Assembly (NCBI GenBank): GCA_934047225.1
Contig: OW204001.1
Coordinates: forward strand, 26,184,201-26,248,200
Length of the DNA: 64,000 nt
Source of the DNA: Ypsolopha sequella
Taxonomy: Eukaryota > Arthropoda > Insecta > Lepidoptera > Ypsolophidae
Direction: 5' to 3'
Shown here: positions 1 to 10,633 of the stretch, piece by piece
Layout of the letters: each line of letters opens with the position of its first letter
Position numbering within the stretch: position 1 is the first letter of the stretch
Notes under the pieces: generated by a model
Databases searched by the model: none
Seen by the model: only the letters and a program-made list of their open reading frames with translations
Told to the model about the DNA's origin: nothing
Program-made: the position numbers and the translations under genes

Positions 1-813
1 AATAGCCTCAACCTGCGCAAAGAGAGTGGATAATTCTTCGAACGTTAAATTTGTATTGCCCATTACTCTTTTAATGTGATATTTGGCAGATTTGACACTG
101 GCTTCCCATAGTCCCGCAAAATTTGGAGCGTAAACGGGAATGAAGTGAAATTTGATCTGTTCGCTAGCAGCATTGTCAGATAGAGGTCCAGAATTAGCTT
201 TGAAAAAGTTTATTATTTCTTTAGCGGCAGCGGTAAAGCATCCACCGTTGTCACTAAAGCACTCAATAGGCTTCCCTCTACGAGCAATGAATCGCTTGAA
301 TGTTGCAACATAAGCATCTTTTGATAGTTCGCTTACCGCTTCGAGATGAACAGATTTGTAGCGCATACAGATAAAAAGGCATAAATAGCACTTGGAGGTT
401 TTTGCCCCACGACCCTTTTTATTTAGAATGGAAAATGGCCCAGTCATATCAATACCTACTGATTGAAATGGAAATGCTGCTTGGATTCTTACAGGTGGTA
501 AGTTGCCCATCATGGGAATCAAAGTTCGACCTTAAAAACGTCTGCATCTGAAACAAGCTTTGACAGTTTGTCTTGCGAGCTTTCTTCCAGCTACAGGCCA
601 TAAAGTTTCCCTAACGGTATATAATAATAGCTGAGGTCCTGCATGCATGTTATGTACATGCTCATGTCTAAAAATTAGTTTTGTAAGATGATGCTTAGAA
701 TCAATTATAATAGGGTGCTTTTTACTATAATCGTAATCCGACGAGCCTAATCGACCTCCAACTCTCATGATATTTTGTTTATCTAAAACGGGTTCAATGA
801 AAGAATATTGCAT
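1..813 (-). pseudogene. BEL/Pao integrase (H2C2 zinc-binding plus DDE core), partial
   Basis: Integrase inserts the retrotransposon cDNA into chromosomal DNA in the nucleus. The N-terminal part (813 to 535) holds the zinc-binding H2C2 unit, with R-V-G-G-R-L before it and histidines in H-E-H-V-H-N-M-H, then C-F-R-C. A single in-frame TAA at 532-534 interrupts it. The same frame then stays open to the window edge and carries all three catalytic residues: D in G-I-D-M-T-G-P-F, D in F-S-D-N-G-G, and E in G-L-W-E-A-S. The C-terminus is beyond position 1. One nonsense codon in an otherwise open frame means moderate age. Confidence 0.85.
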
Positions 814-896
814 TTGCTGTTTAATTTTTTGTTTTTTAAAAGTTGTTCATGTTCTTTTGCAAACGATTCCCATTGACTTAATTTAATTAGTTGTAA

Positions 897-1202
897 TTAT
901 GAATTGTTTAATTCTTCTACCGACAACGAAGTGTGTAGGTCATTAGCAGTTAGACGTTTGCGTGGTCTAGGAGATAGCTTCTTTGAATTCTGTATAAACC
1001 GCAAAACATAAGCAAACGTTCGCTTTAGTTTAGTAAGTTTAGAATAATTTTCAAAATTTATTATTGGTTCCGTACAATTTACCGGATTAGCTTTAATTTC
1101 TGGTAGTTCATGTAAATACATATCGCAATTATTAGCCGGCCATTCAGATTCGTCTTTTGATAAAAACGTAGGCCCTGTCCACCAAATGTCAGAATTTTGC
1201 AA
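897..1202 (-). pseudogene. BEL/Pao region between RNase H and integrase
   Basis: The short open stretch has the W-W-x-G-P-x-F-L signature (seen as IWWTGPTFL) that follows RNase H in BEL/Pao polyproteins. It leads towards the helical spacer before the integrase zinc-binding unit. A stop at 897-899 and a frameshift near 818 separate it from the integrase part. It has no catalytic role of its own and is recognisable mainly by context. Confidence 0.7.
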
Positions 1203-1244
1203 CGTTTTTGCATCAGTTCCCCGAGAAATTAAATCTGCGGGATT

Positions 1245-1655
1245 TCATTTGGTAGGTACATGTCTCCACGAGCTACTCTGAGTGGTTACACATATTTCAG
1301 CAACCCTGTTAGCTACGAAAGCCTTTAAGGTGGTGGAACTGCTCTTTAACCATCCTAAAACAACTGTGGAGTCGCACCAATGGATTGACCTCTGAACTGA
1401 CAGACGCAAAGACTCGGTGACAGCCTTATAAAGACGCGCGGCTAATAACGCTCCTGTCAGTTCAAGACGAGGAATCGTAACGGGCGTTATGGGTGATACC
1501 TTAGATTTAGCACAAAGTAACTTAACTGTTACTTGCCCATTGTTATAGATGGAGCGAAGATAAACACAAGCTCCATAGGCTAGCATTGAACTGTCGCTAA
1601 AGGAATGCAGTTCAATACATTTGGGTGAGTCACACTGTGCATTCATTTCTAGCAA
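1245..1655 (-). pseudogene. BEL/Pao RNase H domain fragment
   Basis: RNase H removes the RNA strand during reverse transcription. The fragment shows an acidic strand in H-S-F-S-D-S-S-M-L-A-Y-G-A-C-V-Y, then P-R-L-E-L-T-G-A-L-L-A-A-R-L, then W-C-D-S-T-V-V-L-G-W-L, the D-E-D order expected for the BEL RNase H. It abuts the protease end directly (about 1645-1670) with no RT in between, so this is one side of an internal deletion. It ends near 1245, where W-R-H-V-P-T-K runs into a frameshift towards the connection region. Confidence 0.82.
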
Positions 1656-3270
1656 AATTACATTGTATGTTTTTATTATGAATAGGTTCAGAGTTAATTG
1701 ACATAGGGCCGGACACTATCCAGCCTAATTGTGAACTACGCAAAACTGGTTTATTTGCGCCTAATGATTGCTGTTCACTGCTGATGATCTCCCAAAATAG
1801 ATCGGCGCCGATTAAAACGTCGATATGGGCAGATTCATTAAAACTTGGATTGGCTAATTGAATACTTGACGGAAGATTGAAATTGTGCAATCCTACGAAG
1901 GTTTTTATAATGTTTCCTGTAATTTCGGGCAAAACAGAACATGATAAAGTTACATTAAATTTGCTGTGTAATGAGGCTAATTGAACAATGCAACGTTCAC
2001 GAACTTGATTACTTTCTGAATTACCAATTCCTACTATTTTTATGTTGGTAGGAATCGAACCTAAGCCCAGCCTTTCCTGAACGGATTTCGTTAAAAAACT
2101 GGTTTCGGAACCACAGTCTAAAAGAGCCTTTACAGTAATGTTTTGTTTAGTTTCCTGATTGAATACTTTTATCAAGTCTGTTGACAGATAAACCTGATTG
2201 TTTGAATCACTACAAAAATTTGCAACCGCTGCATCGCTAGGTGGTGGCTGAATGGGAGCATTTTTATGCAACAAGGTATTATGACGCTTTTTGCACACAT
2301 GACAAGGTCCCAAACGGCACCGGAAGTTATTGTGCCCTGTGCGTAAACAATTGAAGCACAACTTTAATTTGTTTACTTCAGCTATGCGTTGATCTATGGA
2401 CATTGACAGAAGTATAGGACAATTATAAATATTATGCTGACCTTTGCAAATAACGTAACTACGAGCGGTGGCAGAGGCTTTAACTTGGGACTGTGATTGC
2501 GAATGGAAAGAATTCCATTTTTCTTGTTTATGGTTGTGTTTATGACCTTCGGAATTTAAGGTAGAATTGCGCCTCTGTTTATCGGCTTTATTGTTATTGA
2601 CGGTTTCTAAAACGTCGGCACGATCATTTAAAAATTGGTTAAAATCTGATAAAGTAGGTATTTCACTAAATTGCTTACGTTTTTCTTCCCACCTTTCATT
2701 TGTATGGCTATCTAGTTTTGAGGACACCATATGTATAATAAGAGTGTCCCATTTGTCGGTTGGCTGACCTAGGCTAGCAAGACACCTCAAGTGTTTACCT
2801 ACGTAATCTACTAAGAATCGGAGGGACCTTTTCGACTCACGAGTTATCGGTTCGATGTGGAATAAACAATTTAAATGATTGTTGATTAATTGGCGTTTGT
2901 TATCGTAACGATCACAAAGCATTTTCCACGCCGTCTCGTAATTTGCGTCTGAAAGTTCTAAATTGCTGACAACTTCGGCAACATCCCCTACTAGGTATGA
3001 AAGAAGGTAGTTATACTTGTGAATAGGCTTAATGCGCTTGTTATTGTGTATGAGCGAAACAAACATGTCTCTAAACCCAAGCCAATGAGCATACGAACCA
3101 TCAAATCGACTTATTTGTATTTGCGGAAGCTGACAATCAACATTCTGTGATCTGCAATTGTGAGCGGCACATGAATTATTGGGCGATTCTTGAGTTTGTG
3201 TACCTATCTTGATCAAATTTTTTGATAATCTCTTGTGCGGACGCAATGCAAAGCACAAAATCCTGCTCAA
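1630..3270 (-). pseudogene. BEL/Pao gag (DUF1759-like), zinc knuckle and aspartic protease
   Basis: Gag packages the RNA in cytoplasmic particles, and the protease matures the polyprotein. From about residue 22 onward the reading is real BEL gag, with F-D-G-S-Y-A-H-W-x-x-F near 56-66 and Y-x-x-A-W-K-x-L-x-x-R-Y-D-N-K at 111-125. A C-x2-C-x4-H-x4-C zinc knuckle lies at 305-318 and the protease motif L-L-D-C-G-S at 383-388. The first 20 residues read out of frame with the true N-terminus, which lies in the overlapping frame at 3176-3511, so a frameshift sits near 3210. The protein stops soon after the protease because RT is deleted. Confidence 0.83.
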
Positions 3271-3511
3271 TAATGTCGCGCTCGTTTAATTCGCCTGTAA
3301 GAGCACTGCTATTTAGAACCTCTATCTGAGACTGCAAAGCATCGAATTCCAAAGACATGTTTTGTAATTTAGCCAAATGAATTTTTAATGAAGATAACTG
3401 TATTGAGCTCAAGCATTCAATACTCATTTTTAGGTCAAAATTATTTTTAAATTTGGTTAAACGGCCCTTAATGGAGCTGCGTTTAACTTGGAGCTCTTTT
3501 AGCTCAGACAT
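3176..3511 (-). pseudogene. BEL/Pao gag N-terminus
   Basis: It opens with an ATG at 3511 and M-S-E-L-K-E-L, followed by a K-R-x-S-I-K-G-R-L-T-K-F motif typical of BEL gag N-termini. A helical, glutamine- and leucine-rich stretch likely forms a coiled coil for gag assembly. It overlaps the downstream gag frame by about 95 bp in a different register, so a frameshift broke one gag into two. It lies about 1 kb downstream of the primer-binding site, an unusually long leader. Confidence 0.75.
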
Positions 3512-3519
3512 TGCTAAGT

Positions 3520-4550
3520 AATTCGGTTATAAAAATAAGGTCTTTGTTATGATACTATAATATGATTGCTTACGCTCCTCCTTTGTTATGAGTACCGTAT
3601 GGGAAGCGACGGTGGCGGTAGCGGGTAGCTAGCTGCACATAACCGGTCCTCAGACGGACGAGGGACAGCGCACCAGAGTGAAGCTCGTGCGAAACGTCTC
3701 AGCTGATCTCTCGACCTTAGAAATGTTCGGCAAATCTATTTGAGATATCAGTAAAAATAATTTGGTATTAAAGTGGCTGCGAAGCGAATAGTAAATGCGC
3801 AAAAGGCATGGAGCTAGGTGCATGAAACAATGCAATACAAAATGGAATGAGTGTTTGTGCTGATTTTAGATTTATTTTTCGGATTGAAGTGAATTTTGAT
3901 TATAGCTTGGTACTAGCGCTGGCTGAATGATATCACGTAGTGATATAAGCTGATAGAAAGTATAGAGGTATGTAATAATTTCAGCTCCGGTAGGCCAATA
4001 TTTGACCACACTTCACAAATTGCTGCTTATTATTCTTGTTTAGCTTGGTATTTTCTTGAAATATTGCTAATGCTAGCGTAAAAATGGTGCAATAGCAAAG
4101 AAATAGCAAAGCAAAAATTGATGACGTAGGTACTTATACGTTTTTGTATACGTGTACTTGCAAAATATAGGCTAAATCAGACGCTGCACTTTGCACAAGA
4201 TTGAGTACTAGCTAAATAATCAGGAAAGAACGAGGTTATTAAGTAGGATTGTAGAAAGGAAGGGCACTTAGCTTTGTGGCCTGGCTGCGGTGCGAAGTGC
4301 GCTGACCGGCGTGGCTCGAATGGGCTCGAACTCTTCTTGATTGTTCGAAGCTGGCTTTAGTGTTGTTGATGGTGACCTCCCGATACACGTAGGCTTGACC
4401 TGGCTGACGCGTGGCTGCGGTGCTGGGTGCTGACCGGCCGATGCTCAGGCGCGTAGATTTGAAGGTTTCACTGCTGGACCTGACTACTGCGGTGCTTTGG
4501 CTGACCGGCTGATGATCAGGCGCGTGGTATAGAATATTTGGACAAATGTG
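3520..4550. other. Leader region of the BEL element, no gene seen
   Basis: This lies between gag and the primer-binding site. Positions 4250-4525 hold GC-richer, imperfect direct repeats in which GCTGACCGGC followed by GATG and TCAGGCGCGT recurs twice. No supported coding region is seen; short open frames here lack recognisable domains. Confidence 0.4.
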
Positions 4551-4567
4551 TCCTGTCACGGTCGCCA
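4551..4567 (-). promoter_or_regulatory. Primer-binding site matching tRNA-Arg 3' end
   Basis: On the plus strand the bases read TCCTGTCACGGTCGCCA, the 3' end plus CCA of an insect tRNA-Arg (UCG type, from memory of the family). On the element's strand this is the complement that primes minus-strand DNA synthesis. The LTR should begin just above it, near the short inverted word TGTACTCGCGGTACA at 4573-4587. Confidence 0.72.
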
Positions 4568-4946
4568 CTTTATGTACTCGCGGTACATTTGGTAGTTTTA
4601 TTTTTTTATAATTAAAACCACTTGATCCTTTTAGATCATATAATATTTAGTTTTACAGTAGATTTTTGTTTCGTTTTACAAGAATATAAGGCAAAATAGA
4701 TGTTGACGCTAAAGCTGATAGGTGAAGTGTGTTGCCCGGTACAAGATGGCGGCGGAGCTAGCCATGAAATAGCTCCCAAGAAAACGTTCCGTTTCGGCGC
4801 ATACAGTATGTACAACACACAGCAAGCAAATAGAAAATGGCTACTTAAATAAATTGTGGCACAGATAATCTCAAACATATGCTCATCAATATTAGCAATT
4901 TTTACCGGTCGCAACTCAAACGGCTGCCAGCAGCACGCCGCCCTGC

Positions 4947-5034
4947 TTGCGGCCGTCAGCGCGGTCACAGCGCAGCATCTGATAGCCAGCTTGCGGCTGT
5001 CAGTGCGGTCGCAGCGCAGCATCTGATAGCCAGC
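4947..5034. repeat. 44 bp tandem duplication, two copies
   Basis: The unit TTGCGGCCGTCAGCGCGGTC and its continuation at 4947-4990 is repeated at 4991-5034 with a few substitutions. It lies just above the BEL primer-binding site, so it may be inside the element's LTR. Confidence 0.75.
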
Positions 5035-5690
5035 GGGGGCAATCTCTGCATCCTGTATTGACTGATTGCATCCAATAGCGAATATGTCCGATTCAGACGT
5101 TTGTAATAAAGACAGAAATTGGGTCGCCTTTGTTCGAAGACCTCTTACATTTTGTTATAAGATCTGGATACCTTTTCTATTCGCTGGTTGAGCGCTGCGT
5201 TCTGGTACGAAATAACCGAGTCCATTTCTTTATGTATACGTTCTTTGGCCATGCTTCAACTGACAATACTAAATGCGTGAGCCTTGACGGTATTCCTAGT
5301 TTAAAAGAAGCATAATTGCCTCTAGATTTCAGCGTCTTAACTGTGCAATTTCCATTTTGGCAAATGTTTTTTTAAATGTGCCTGTATTTGAGCGTCCTTA
5401 GTGCCCGCTTTTAAAAAGCAAAGATTGAGATAATCAATCTTCTCTGAAGCTTCCAGTCAAATATGGGCGAGCTCAGCCGCGCCATGCAACACTTCAGTGT
5501 GGTGTGCGTATGGTGAGGAGAGCACGGAGCTCTCTGCTGGCACTCGGTGACCTCTATGGTGCACCTCCATCCAGCCCAACTGCTCTTCAGGCGCGGGTGG
5601 CGGTGGCGGTGGCAGCTCGCTAGAAGAGTGCGGTGGTTTCCTCGTTTTCGGGTCTTGATTTAATAGCGTCTGACATCTGTTTAACCTTAG

Positions 5691-6059
5691 CTACATTTTT
5701 CTTCGTTCTCCTATTTGTCTTTTTATGTGTTGCACCTGAGTTTTCGACGTTAGTAACATTGAATTTGAATGGATTTCTTTCACAGCTTCTTCCAGCATCA
5801 CTACTCTATCGGTGACTTTCCCGATGGCCTCTATCAATTTTTTAGTCATGTCATTATTCTGCTCCGTTATAACAGTTCTCAGCTCCTCGCGCACAATTAA
5901 TCGGAATGTATCTGAATTGAAGGTGCTAGCCGTGTTGTTGAGTTTCAACGTTATTCTGAGGTTCGAAGGAGAGATACCTTTGTCAACGCCGTTAGTAGCT
6001 CTTTCTTCTTCTACTAAATACATGCTTTCATTAAGCAGGATTGGCGATATAGTCGTCAT
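5691..6059 (-). pseudogene. FP/ORF1-like coiled-coil fragment of a retroelement
   Basis: A 122-residue reading frame has a long amphipathic helix with heptad leucines and valines (E-E-L-R-T-V-I-T-E-Q-N-N through V-M-L-E-E-A-V-K-E-I). This is the kind of segment seen in insect LINE ORF1 or FP25K-like proteins. No zinc finger or RNA-binding signature is visible in what remains. It is isolated, with no RT next to it. The assignment is by general resemblance only, and a chance open frame is possible. Confidence 0.35.
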
Positions 6060-6189
6060 TGGCGATTATTTTAAACAAGGTTTTCGAATTAAAATAATAT
6101 ATGTGAAGCAAATTGTAACAAGTGTATCTCTGACTCGCTCACGGCTTCAATATTACCAGTTATGTCAAAAGTAACCGGAATAGAAGAGC

Positions 6190-6295
6190 TTTTATGACCA
6201 GATTGATGGATGTTGAAGATGCGAAAGAGCTGTGTCAGGATCGTAGCACATGGGTGCCGGCAGGATTATTACCAGGGGATACATCACCTATATAA
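6190..6295 (+). pseudogene. RTE-like LINE C-terminal scrap
   Basis: About 29 codons read D-V-E-D-A-K-E-L-C-Q-D-R-S-T-W. This resembles the end of RTE-type ORFs in Lepidoptera, where an E-D-A-x-x-x-x-D-R-x-x-W motif closes the protein. A related scrap is on the minus strand at 38397-38478. Too short for firm classification. Confidence 0.45.
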
Positions 6296-6299
6296 TGAT

Positions 6300-6848
6300 A
6301 CGATAGAAAACTTCTATACATCCTTATAATTATTATAACAAATACAAAATAAGTTTGGGCGTTTACGTCAAGCCAAACCACGTCACTTCAGAAAAAAAAA
6401 TTGTGTATTTTTCTCCAAGATAGGGCGTTGCAAAAGACAAGCATGAGTATTATGTATGTATGGTATTAGTTTTTTTTAGGCATTAGCGTTACCTGGAAAA
6501 CCCTAAACTATTTTAAATCATAATATTGTGTTAGAGGTCTGTACCTACCTTGTATTAGAAGTTTATAAAAGGTGTGAGTACTGTAAATTAAGTTGTAGGC
6601 TTTCTGTCTCTTACGCACAATTCATCAACGTGCATCAGCCGAGTGTTTTAACACAAAACGTTATTATACTTAGTTAAAAAACTTCCAAATGGTGTACCTC
6701 GTTGTATATTTCGATTTTGGGGTAAATACAAATACCAATAGCATTAGTACTATTCCCTAAATTACATCCTTAAATTAATAATTATGGCTTCACCCTTCCG
6801 TTATACGTTGTATACTAAACTTGTTAGATGGCGTTTCTGAAGGTGCGA
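6300..6848. other. AT-rich intron, nothing recognised
   Basis: No coding or structural signal was found apart from short A/T runs before the minisatellite. Confidence 0.5.
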
Positions 6849-7266
6849 GTCATATAAATGTCATATTATATAACTATTGCAATACGATGTTTCAGCTAAG
6901 TCATATTAATGTCATATAACTATTGTAATACCATGTTTCAGCTAAGTTATATTAATGTCATATAACTATTGCAATACCATGTTGCAGTTAAGTTATATAA
7001 ATGTCATATAACTATTGCAATATCATGTTTCAGCTAAGTCATATAAATGTCGTATAACTATTGCAATAGCATGTTTCAGTTAAGTCATATAAATGTCGTA
7101 TAACTATTGCAAAACCATGTTTTAGCTAAGTCATATAAATGTCGTATAACTATTGCAATAGCATGTTTCAGTTAAGTCATATAAATGTCGTATAACTATT
7201 GCAAAACCATGTTTTAGCTAAGTCATATAAATGTCGTATAACTATTGCAATACCATGTTTCAGCTA
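6849..7266 (+). repeat. 46 bp minisatellite, nine units, ending in a splice acceptor
   Basis: Nine head-to-tail units of about 46 bp (the first is 51 bp) each end in a TTTCAGCTAA-like word. The final unit's TTTCAG is the acceptor of Fn3 exon 1 and its CTAA is the first four exon bases. Units 5-6 and 7-8 are near-identical pairs, so a 92 bp higher-order duplication occurred. Confidence 0.92.
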
Positions 7267-7563
7267 AACCACCACCACCGGAAGAATTAGAAATAACGAA
7301 AATGACTAACCCGGATAGTCCTAAAGAAGGCGCTGTGGACGTTAAATGGAAAGCACCGGAAAAAGTCGAAACTCCTATTTTAAGTTACACAGTGCAATAT
7401 AAGACTCCGAATGAGACCAAATGGACAGATGGTGTAACAGTTAAAGGTGACCAGCTGCAAGCAACACAACCAAATCTTGACCTCAAAAATAAAGTGTACG
7501 AGTTCCGAGCTGTTGCTGAGAACACGGCTGGCCGGGGAAATGAGAGTAATGAAGACACTGCCA
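7264..7563 (+). CDS. Fn3-domain exon 1 of titin-like modular protein
   Basis: This 300 bp exon encodes one fibronectin type III domain of a large structural protein, probably a sarcomeric titin/projectin/sallimus-type protein. It starts after a TTTCAG acceptor and ends before a GTAAGT donor, and it is phase 1 at both ends. The peptide opens with KPPPPEEL and has the Fn3 hallmarks: a B-strand V-K-W, a Y-x-V-x-Y strand and a terminal Y-E-F-R-A-V-A-E-N-x-A-G-x-G motif. The other three exons have the same layout. Proline-rich linkers followed by one domain per exon are known for insect titin-family genes. No Ig exon is seen, so the exact member (projectin, sallimus C-terminus or another) is not assignable. 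The acceptor lies inside a minisatellite. Confidence 0.88.
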
Positions 7564-7750
7564 GTAAGTATGGGGTTTATGGATGCCAACATGACAGCCT
7601 TCCTATTGGTAGTTCTTTTGGTGCCACCCACTATAGCCTTATAATCGTTACAAGTAGGAAGCTTCAACTGCAAGCGACTGTACATCGTTGGTTTTTTGGG
7701 GTAGTTTATAGTTTATAATGCTTACTTGAACAAAGGTACTCGCAGTATGT

Positions 7751-8222
7751 AACTTTAATAAAATGCTTGTTTGAGATCAATGGAACTTTAATAAAATGCT
7801 TGTTTGAGATCAATGGAACTTTAATAAAATGCTTGTTTGAGATCAATGGAACTTTAATAAAATGCTTGTTTGAGGTCAATGAAACTTTAATAAAATGCTT
7901 GTTTGAGATCAATGGAACTTTAATAAAATGCTTGTTTGAGATCAATGGAACTTTAATAAAATGCTTGTTTGAGGTCAATGAAACTCTAATAAAATGCTTG
8001 TTTGAGATCAATGGAACTTTAATAAAATGCTTGTTTGAGATCAATGGAACTTTAATAAAATGCTTGTTCGAGATCAATGGAACTTTAATAAAATGCTTGT
8101 TTGAGATCAATGGAACTTTAATAAAATGCTTGTTTGAGATCAATGAAACTTTAATAAAATGCTTGTTTGAGATCAATGGAACTTTAATAAAATGCTTGTT
8201 TGAGATCAATGGAACTTTAATC
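7751..8222 (+). repeat. 33 bp minisatellite, about 14 units
   Basis: The unit AACTTTAATAAAATGCTTGT plus TTGAGATCAATGG repeats about 14 times with few changes. Because 33 is a multiple of 3 it is open in a frame on both strands, giving artificial 11-residue repeat proteins. It starts 190 bp after the exon 1 donor. Confidence 0.93.
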
Positions 8223-8460
8223 AGTTACTCGTAATTTTATCTGTTTTTTATAACGTCAAGCTCAGTAATTATGTATTTAAGTAATAATATTAGTATTTTC
8301 CTTTTAATTTAGTTATTTTCTTTTTAATAATAGTTAGCATGCTGTGCGTGCGCGCTTTTGGGTGACAGTCTAGCTCCTAACCTTTGTAATTATCTATTGT
8401 CATATTTCTGATTGTAACCTGTTGTGTACGTCAAATAAAATAAATAAATAAATAAACAAC
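8223..8460 (+). mobile_element. Probable LINE 3' end with AATA-repeat tail
   Basis: A non-coding stretch ends in CAAATAAAATAAATAAATAA, the style of a LINE 3' UTR with a polyadenylation signal and simple tail in sense orientation. No upstream coding part is present, so it is strongly 5'-truncated or a SINE. Confidence 0.45.
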
Positions 8461-8574
8461 ACCTAGGGGCAATCAGAAAACGGAAAGATAGAAAAAAAAA
8501 ATCGAAACACTAAAACAATTATGACATGAGAGGAAAAAAAACTTTAATAATAAAACTAAGCATGAAATTTTGCT

Positions 8575-8960
8575 TTTAAATCTTTTATATGCCACGCACC
8601 AAGATCACGGCCCTTCATATTTTCAAGGATATAAACTAATGGAGAGCGTTTGTCCTTTACGGGACATTTTTTAAATTTGGGTGCCAACTTTTTGGCAAAA
8701 TGAGCATCCTTGTCACTTTGAAAATAAAAATTTTTCCAGACAAGATCACCAATATTAAATTCAGCGTGTTACCTGCGTAAATTGTACCGTTGAACCGTTT
8801 TCTGATGGCTATGCCATAAAGCAGCTTCCACTTTGTTAAAAACATCCGCCAAATGACCAAAGTTTTCAGCATAAACATCACGGGGCATACATATTAAATC
8901 ATTAGGGATATCATTTTCTGTGTAGTGAGAGCCACAAGTAACCAATTCACGCCCGTGTAC
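8575..8960 (-). pseudogene. Gypsy integrase C-terminal region
   Basis: Reading on the minus strand gives V-F-N-K-V-E-A-A-L-W-H-S-H-Q-K-T, then F-N-I-G-D-L-V-W, then L-A-P-K-F-K and a closing D-L-G-A-W-H-I-K-D-L-K. This is the basic C-terminal domain of gypsy integrase (the G-D-x-V-W plus P-K-F/P-Y-x-V pattern) that binds element ends. A stop interrupts near 8768. The catalytic core is missing. The stop next to 8577 looks like the natural end of pol. Confidence 0.7.
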
Positions 8961-9097
8961 TAGAAAGAACCGGTGCCCTAACTAACAGAGACTTAAGTTC
9001 AATGAACGCCTTATCAGCTTCCACCGTCCTCTGAAATGAAGGTGATTTTTTCTTAGAAGAGGTTTGTTTATTTAAAGGTCCAGCAGTGGTGCTAAAA

Positions 9098-9469
9098 TTA
9101 GGTTGGAGTTGGAAAATTTAGAATTGCTTCAACTTTTTCGGAGTCAGTTCGAAGGCCGTGTTCATCTACAACATAGCTGAGATATTTGAGTTTATTACGG
9201 AAAAACTTACATTTACTGAGGTTGATAGTAAGATTAGCTTTTTCAAGTTTTTCAAGAATAATATCATCAAGATAATAGAAGACTTTCAGTTTGAATTCAG
9301 GTCCAAAAATAAAGTCAACAAGACGTTGTTGGGGAGCGTTTGACAAACCAAAGGCAGTAACTTTAAACCTTAGAGATCCACGACCAGGGACAAAGAAAAC
9401 TGTTTTTTCGCGACCCGGTTCATATATACGGAACTGCCAAAATGCCTTAGATAAATCCAGACTAGACAC
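9098..9469 (-). pseudogene. Gypsy reverse transcriptase, palm and thumb fragment
   Basis: The fragment has D-L-S-K-A-F-W-Q near the start, A-F-G-L-S-N-A-P-Q at about 38-46 and the catalytic Y-Y-L-D-D at about 66-70. Next comes C-K-F-F and the gypsy thumb pattern G-L-R-T-D-S-E-K-V-E-A-I. RT copies the element RNA into DNA. The usual spacing between Y-L-D-D and the thumb is shortened, showing a small deletion. Below 9098 a shifted frame carries the RNase H start (K-S-P-S-F, then E-A-D-K-A-F). Confidence 0.85.
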
Positions 9470-9532
9470 AAACTTAGATTTCCTACGATTTTCTAAGATT
9501 TCGGAAACATACGGCAGATTATATGCATCCTT

Positions 9533-10072
9533 TTAAGTAACAGAATTAATTTTTCTACTGTCTAGACAAAACCGGGGCTTGCCATCTTTCTTTCCAACCA
9601 ACAGGACTGGAGATGACCATGGACTTTCACAATGCTCTATGACGTCAAGAGAGAACATCTCATCAACCTGTTCGGTAATGACGCGCTGTTTCTCCGGTGA
9701 CATGCGGTAGTATCGCTGTCTTATTGGTTGAGCGTCACCAGTATCAATACGATGGTTGATGAGGTGTGTTCTACCCAGGCATATATGTTCAAAGGAGATT
9801 GTTTTAAACTGCTCGACAAGGTCATCAGCGAGAAGTTTCTGGGAACTACTAAGGTTGTCAAAAGAATGTAGACATACATCAACCGAATACAACGAAACTT
9901 CAAGAAGGCAAGGGTCATCAAGGGCTAGATAAGTTATATCTGAGAGATTATTAGGAAAAAATTTGAACTTAGACCTAAAGTCGATGCTTAGTAGCAAAGG
10001 GATATCAATATCGGGTATTACATGAGTTTTAATAACCTCACATTTATTGCTGTACACTATGGGTAATAGCAT
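9533..10072 (-). pseudogene. Gypsy protease tail and RT fingers
   Basis: The first half is the protease-RT linker. The second holds R-I-D-T-G-D-A-Q-P-I-R-Q-R-Y-Y-R-M-S-P and W-S-S-P-V-L-L-V-G-K-K-D-G-K-P-R-F-C-L-D, classic RT finger motifs. The Y-R of the usual D-Y-R-x-L-N appears as D-S-R-K-I-N. A frameshift at about 9530 separates it from the next RT piece. The protease active site is not visible; 10080-10440 is too decayed to read. Confidence 0.82.
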
Positions 10073-10079
10073 GTAACCA

Positions 10080-10633
10080 AGTGATAGAATATTCTGTCCA
10101 CATGCAGCTGTGACAGAAATAGTTTCTGTAACTATAGGGAACCCGTATTTGAGGAGAATAGTGTCTAATGAACATCACAGTGCCATATGATTGTTAAGTT
10201 TTTACTTCAGAGAATTTAAACTAGATGGTGGCACTGGTCGCTTACATCGCGATATCGAAGTATTTATGTTTAGAATATGCAAGTCTCTCAGATATTTGTT
10301 GTGTTTTTGCTGTTTTCGTTAAGTAAATCCTGTGTCAAAAGTAATAAGTGTTTTAATAGTGATTCCCCTAGTGAGTGCTGTGTACAAATAGTGTGAGAAT
10401 TCTTACCAAGGATACTCACGACAGACCCTGAGTCAAGGAGGCCAAACATATAACATATAAACATAAAGAGGCATAATTGTTTATATTGACTTTTATATAG
10501 GGACGAGGGTCATTAGAAGGTCTGAATTGCTGGATTGCAGCTACTTTACTACAATTAAAAAACATTTTTACGAATTTTAACCAATCTTGCCAGTCAGCTT
10601 GGTTAAAATTGTTTATGCTACAATCCAAACTAT
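10080..10633 (-). other. Decayed gypsy protease region
   Basis: The position between gag and RT implies protease, but no D-S/T-G motif could be read. 10205-10395 has no resemblance to gypsy coding and may be a small insertion. Confidence 0.35.

Larger units (their letters stand above)
1..4567 (-). mobile_element. Decayed BEL/Pao LTR retrotransposon, RT deleted
   Basis: On the minus strand the order is primer-binding site (4551-4567), long leader, gag (3511 downwards), zinc knuckle and protease, RNase H, connection region and integrase, running off the window at position 1. The reverse transcriptase that should separate protease from RNase H is absent, so a large internal deletion lies near 1650. 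Several stops and frameshifts make the copy inactive. A family label of BEL/Pao rests on the DUF1759-like gag, the D-C-G-S protease and the H2C2 plus DDE integrase. LTR limits beyond 4567 were not resolved. Confidence 0.85.

Noticed and set aside
4239..4568. 109-codon minus-strand frame starting at the BEL primer-binding site
   Set aside because: It begins with GTG inside the primer site and consists of low-complexity repeat sequence; not a gene.
7706..8234. Open frames of 155-167 codons on both strands
   Set aside because: They are translations of the 33 bp minisatellite, open because the unit is a multiple of 3.
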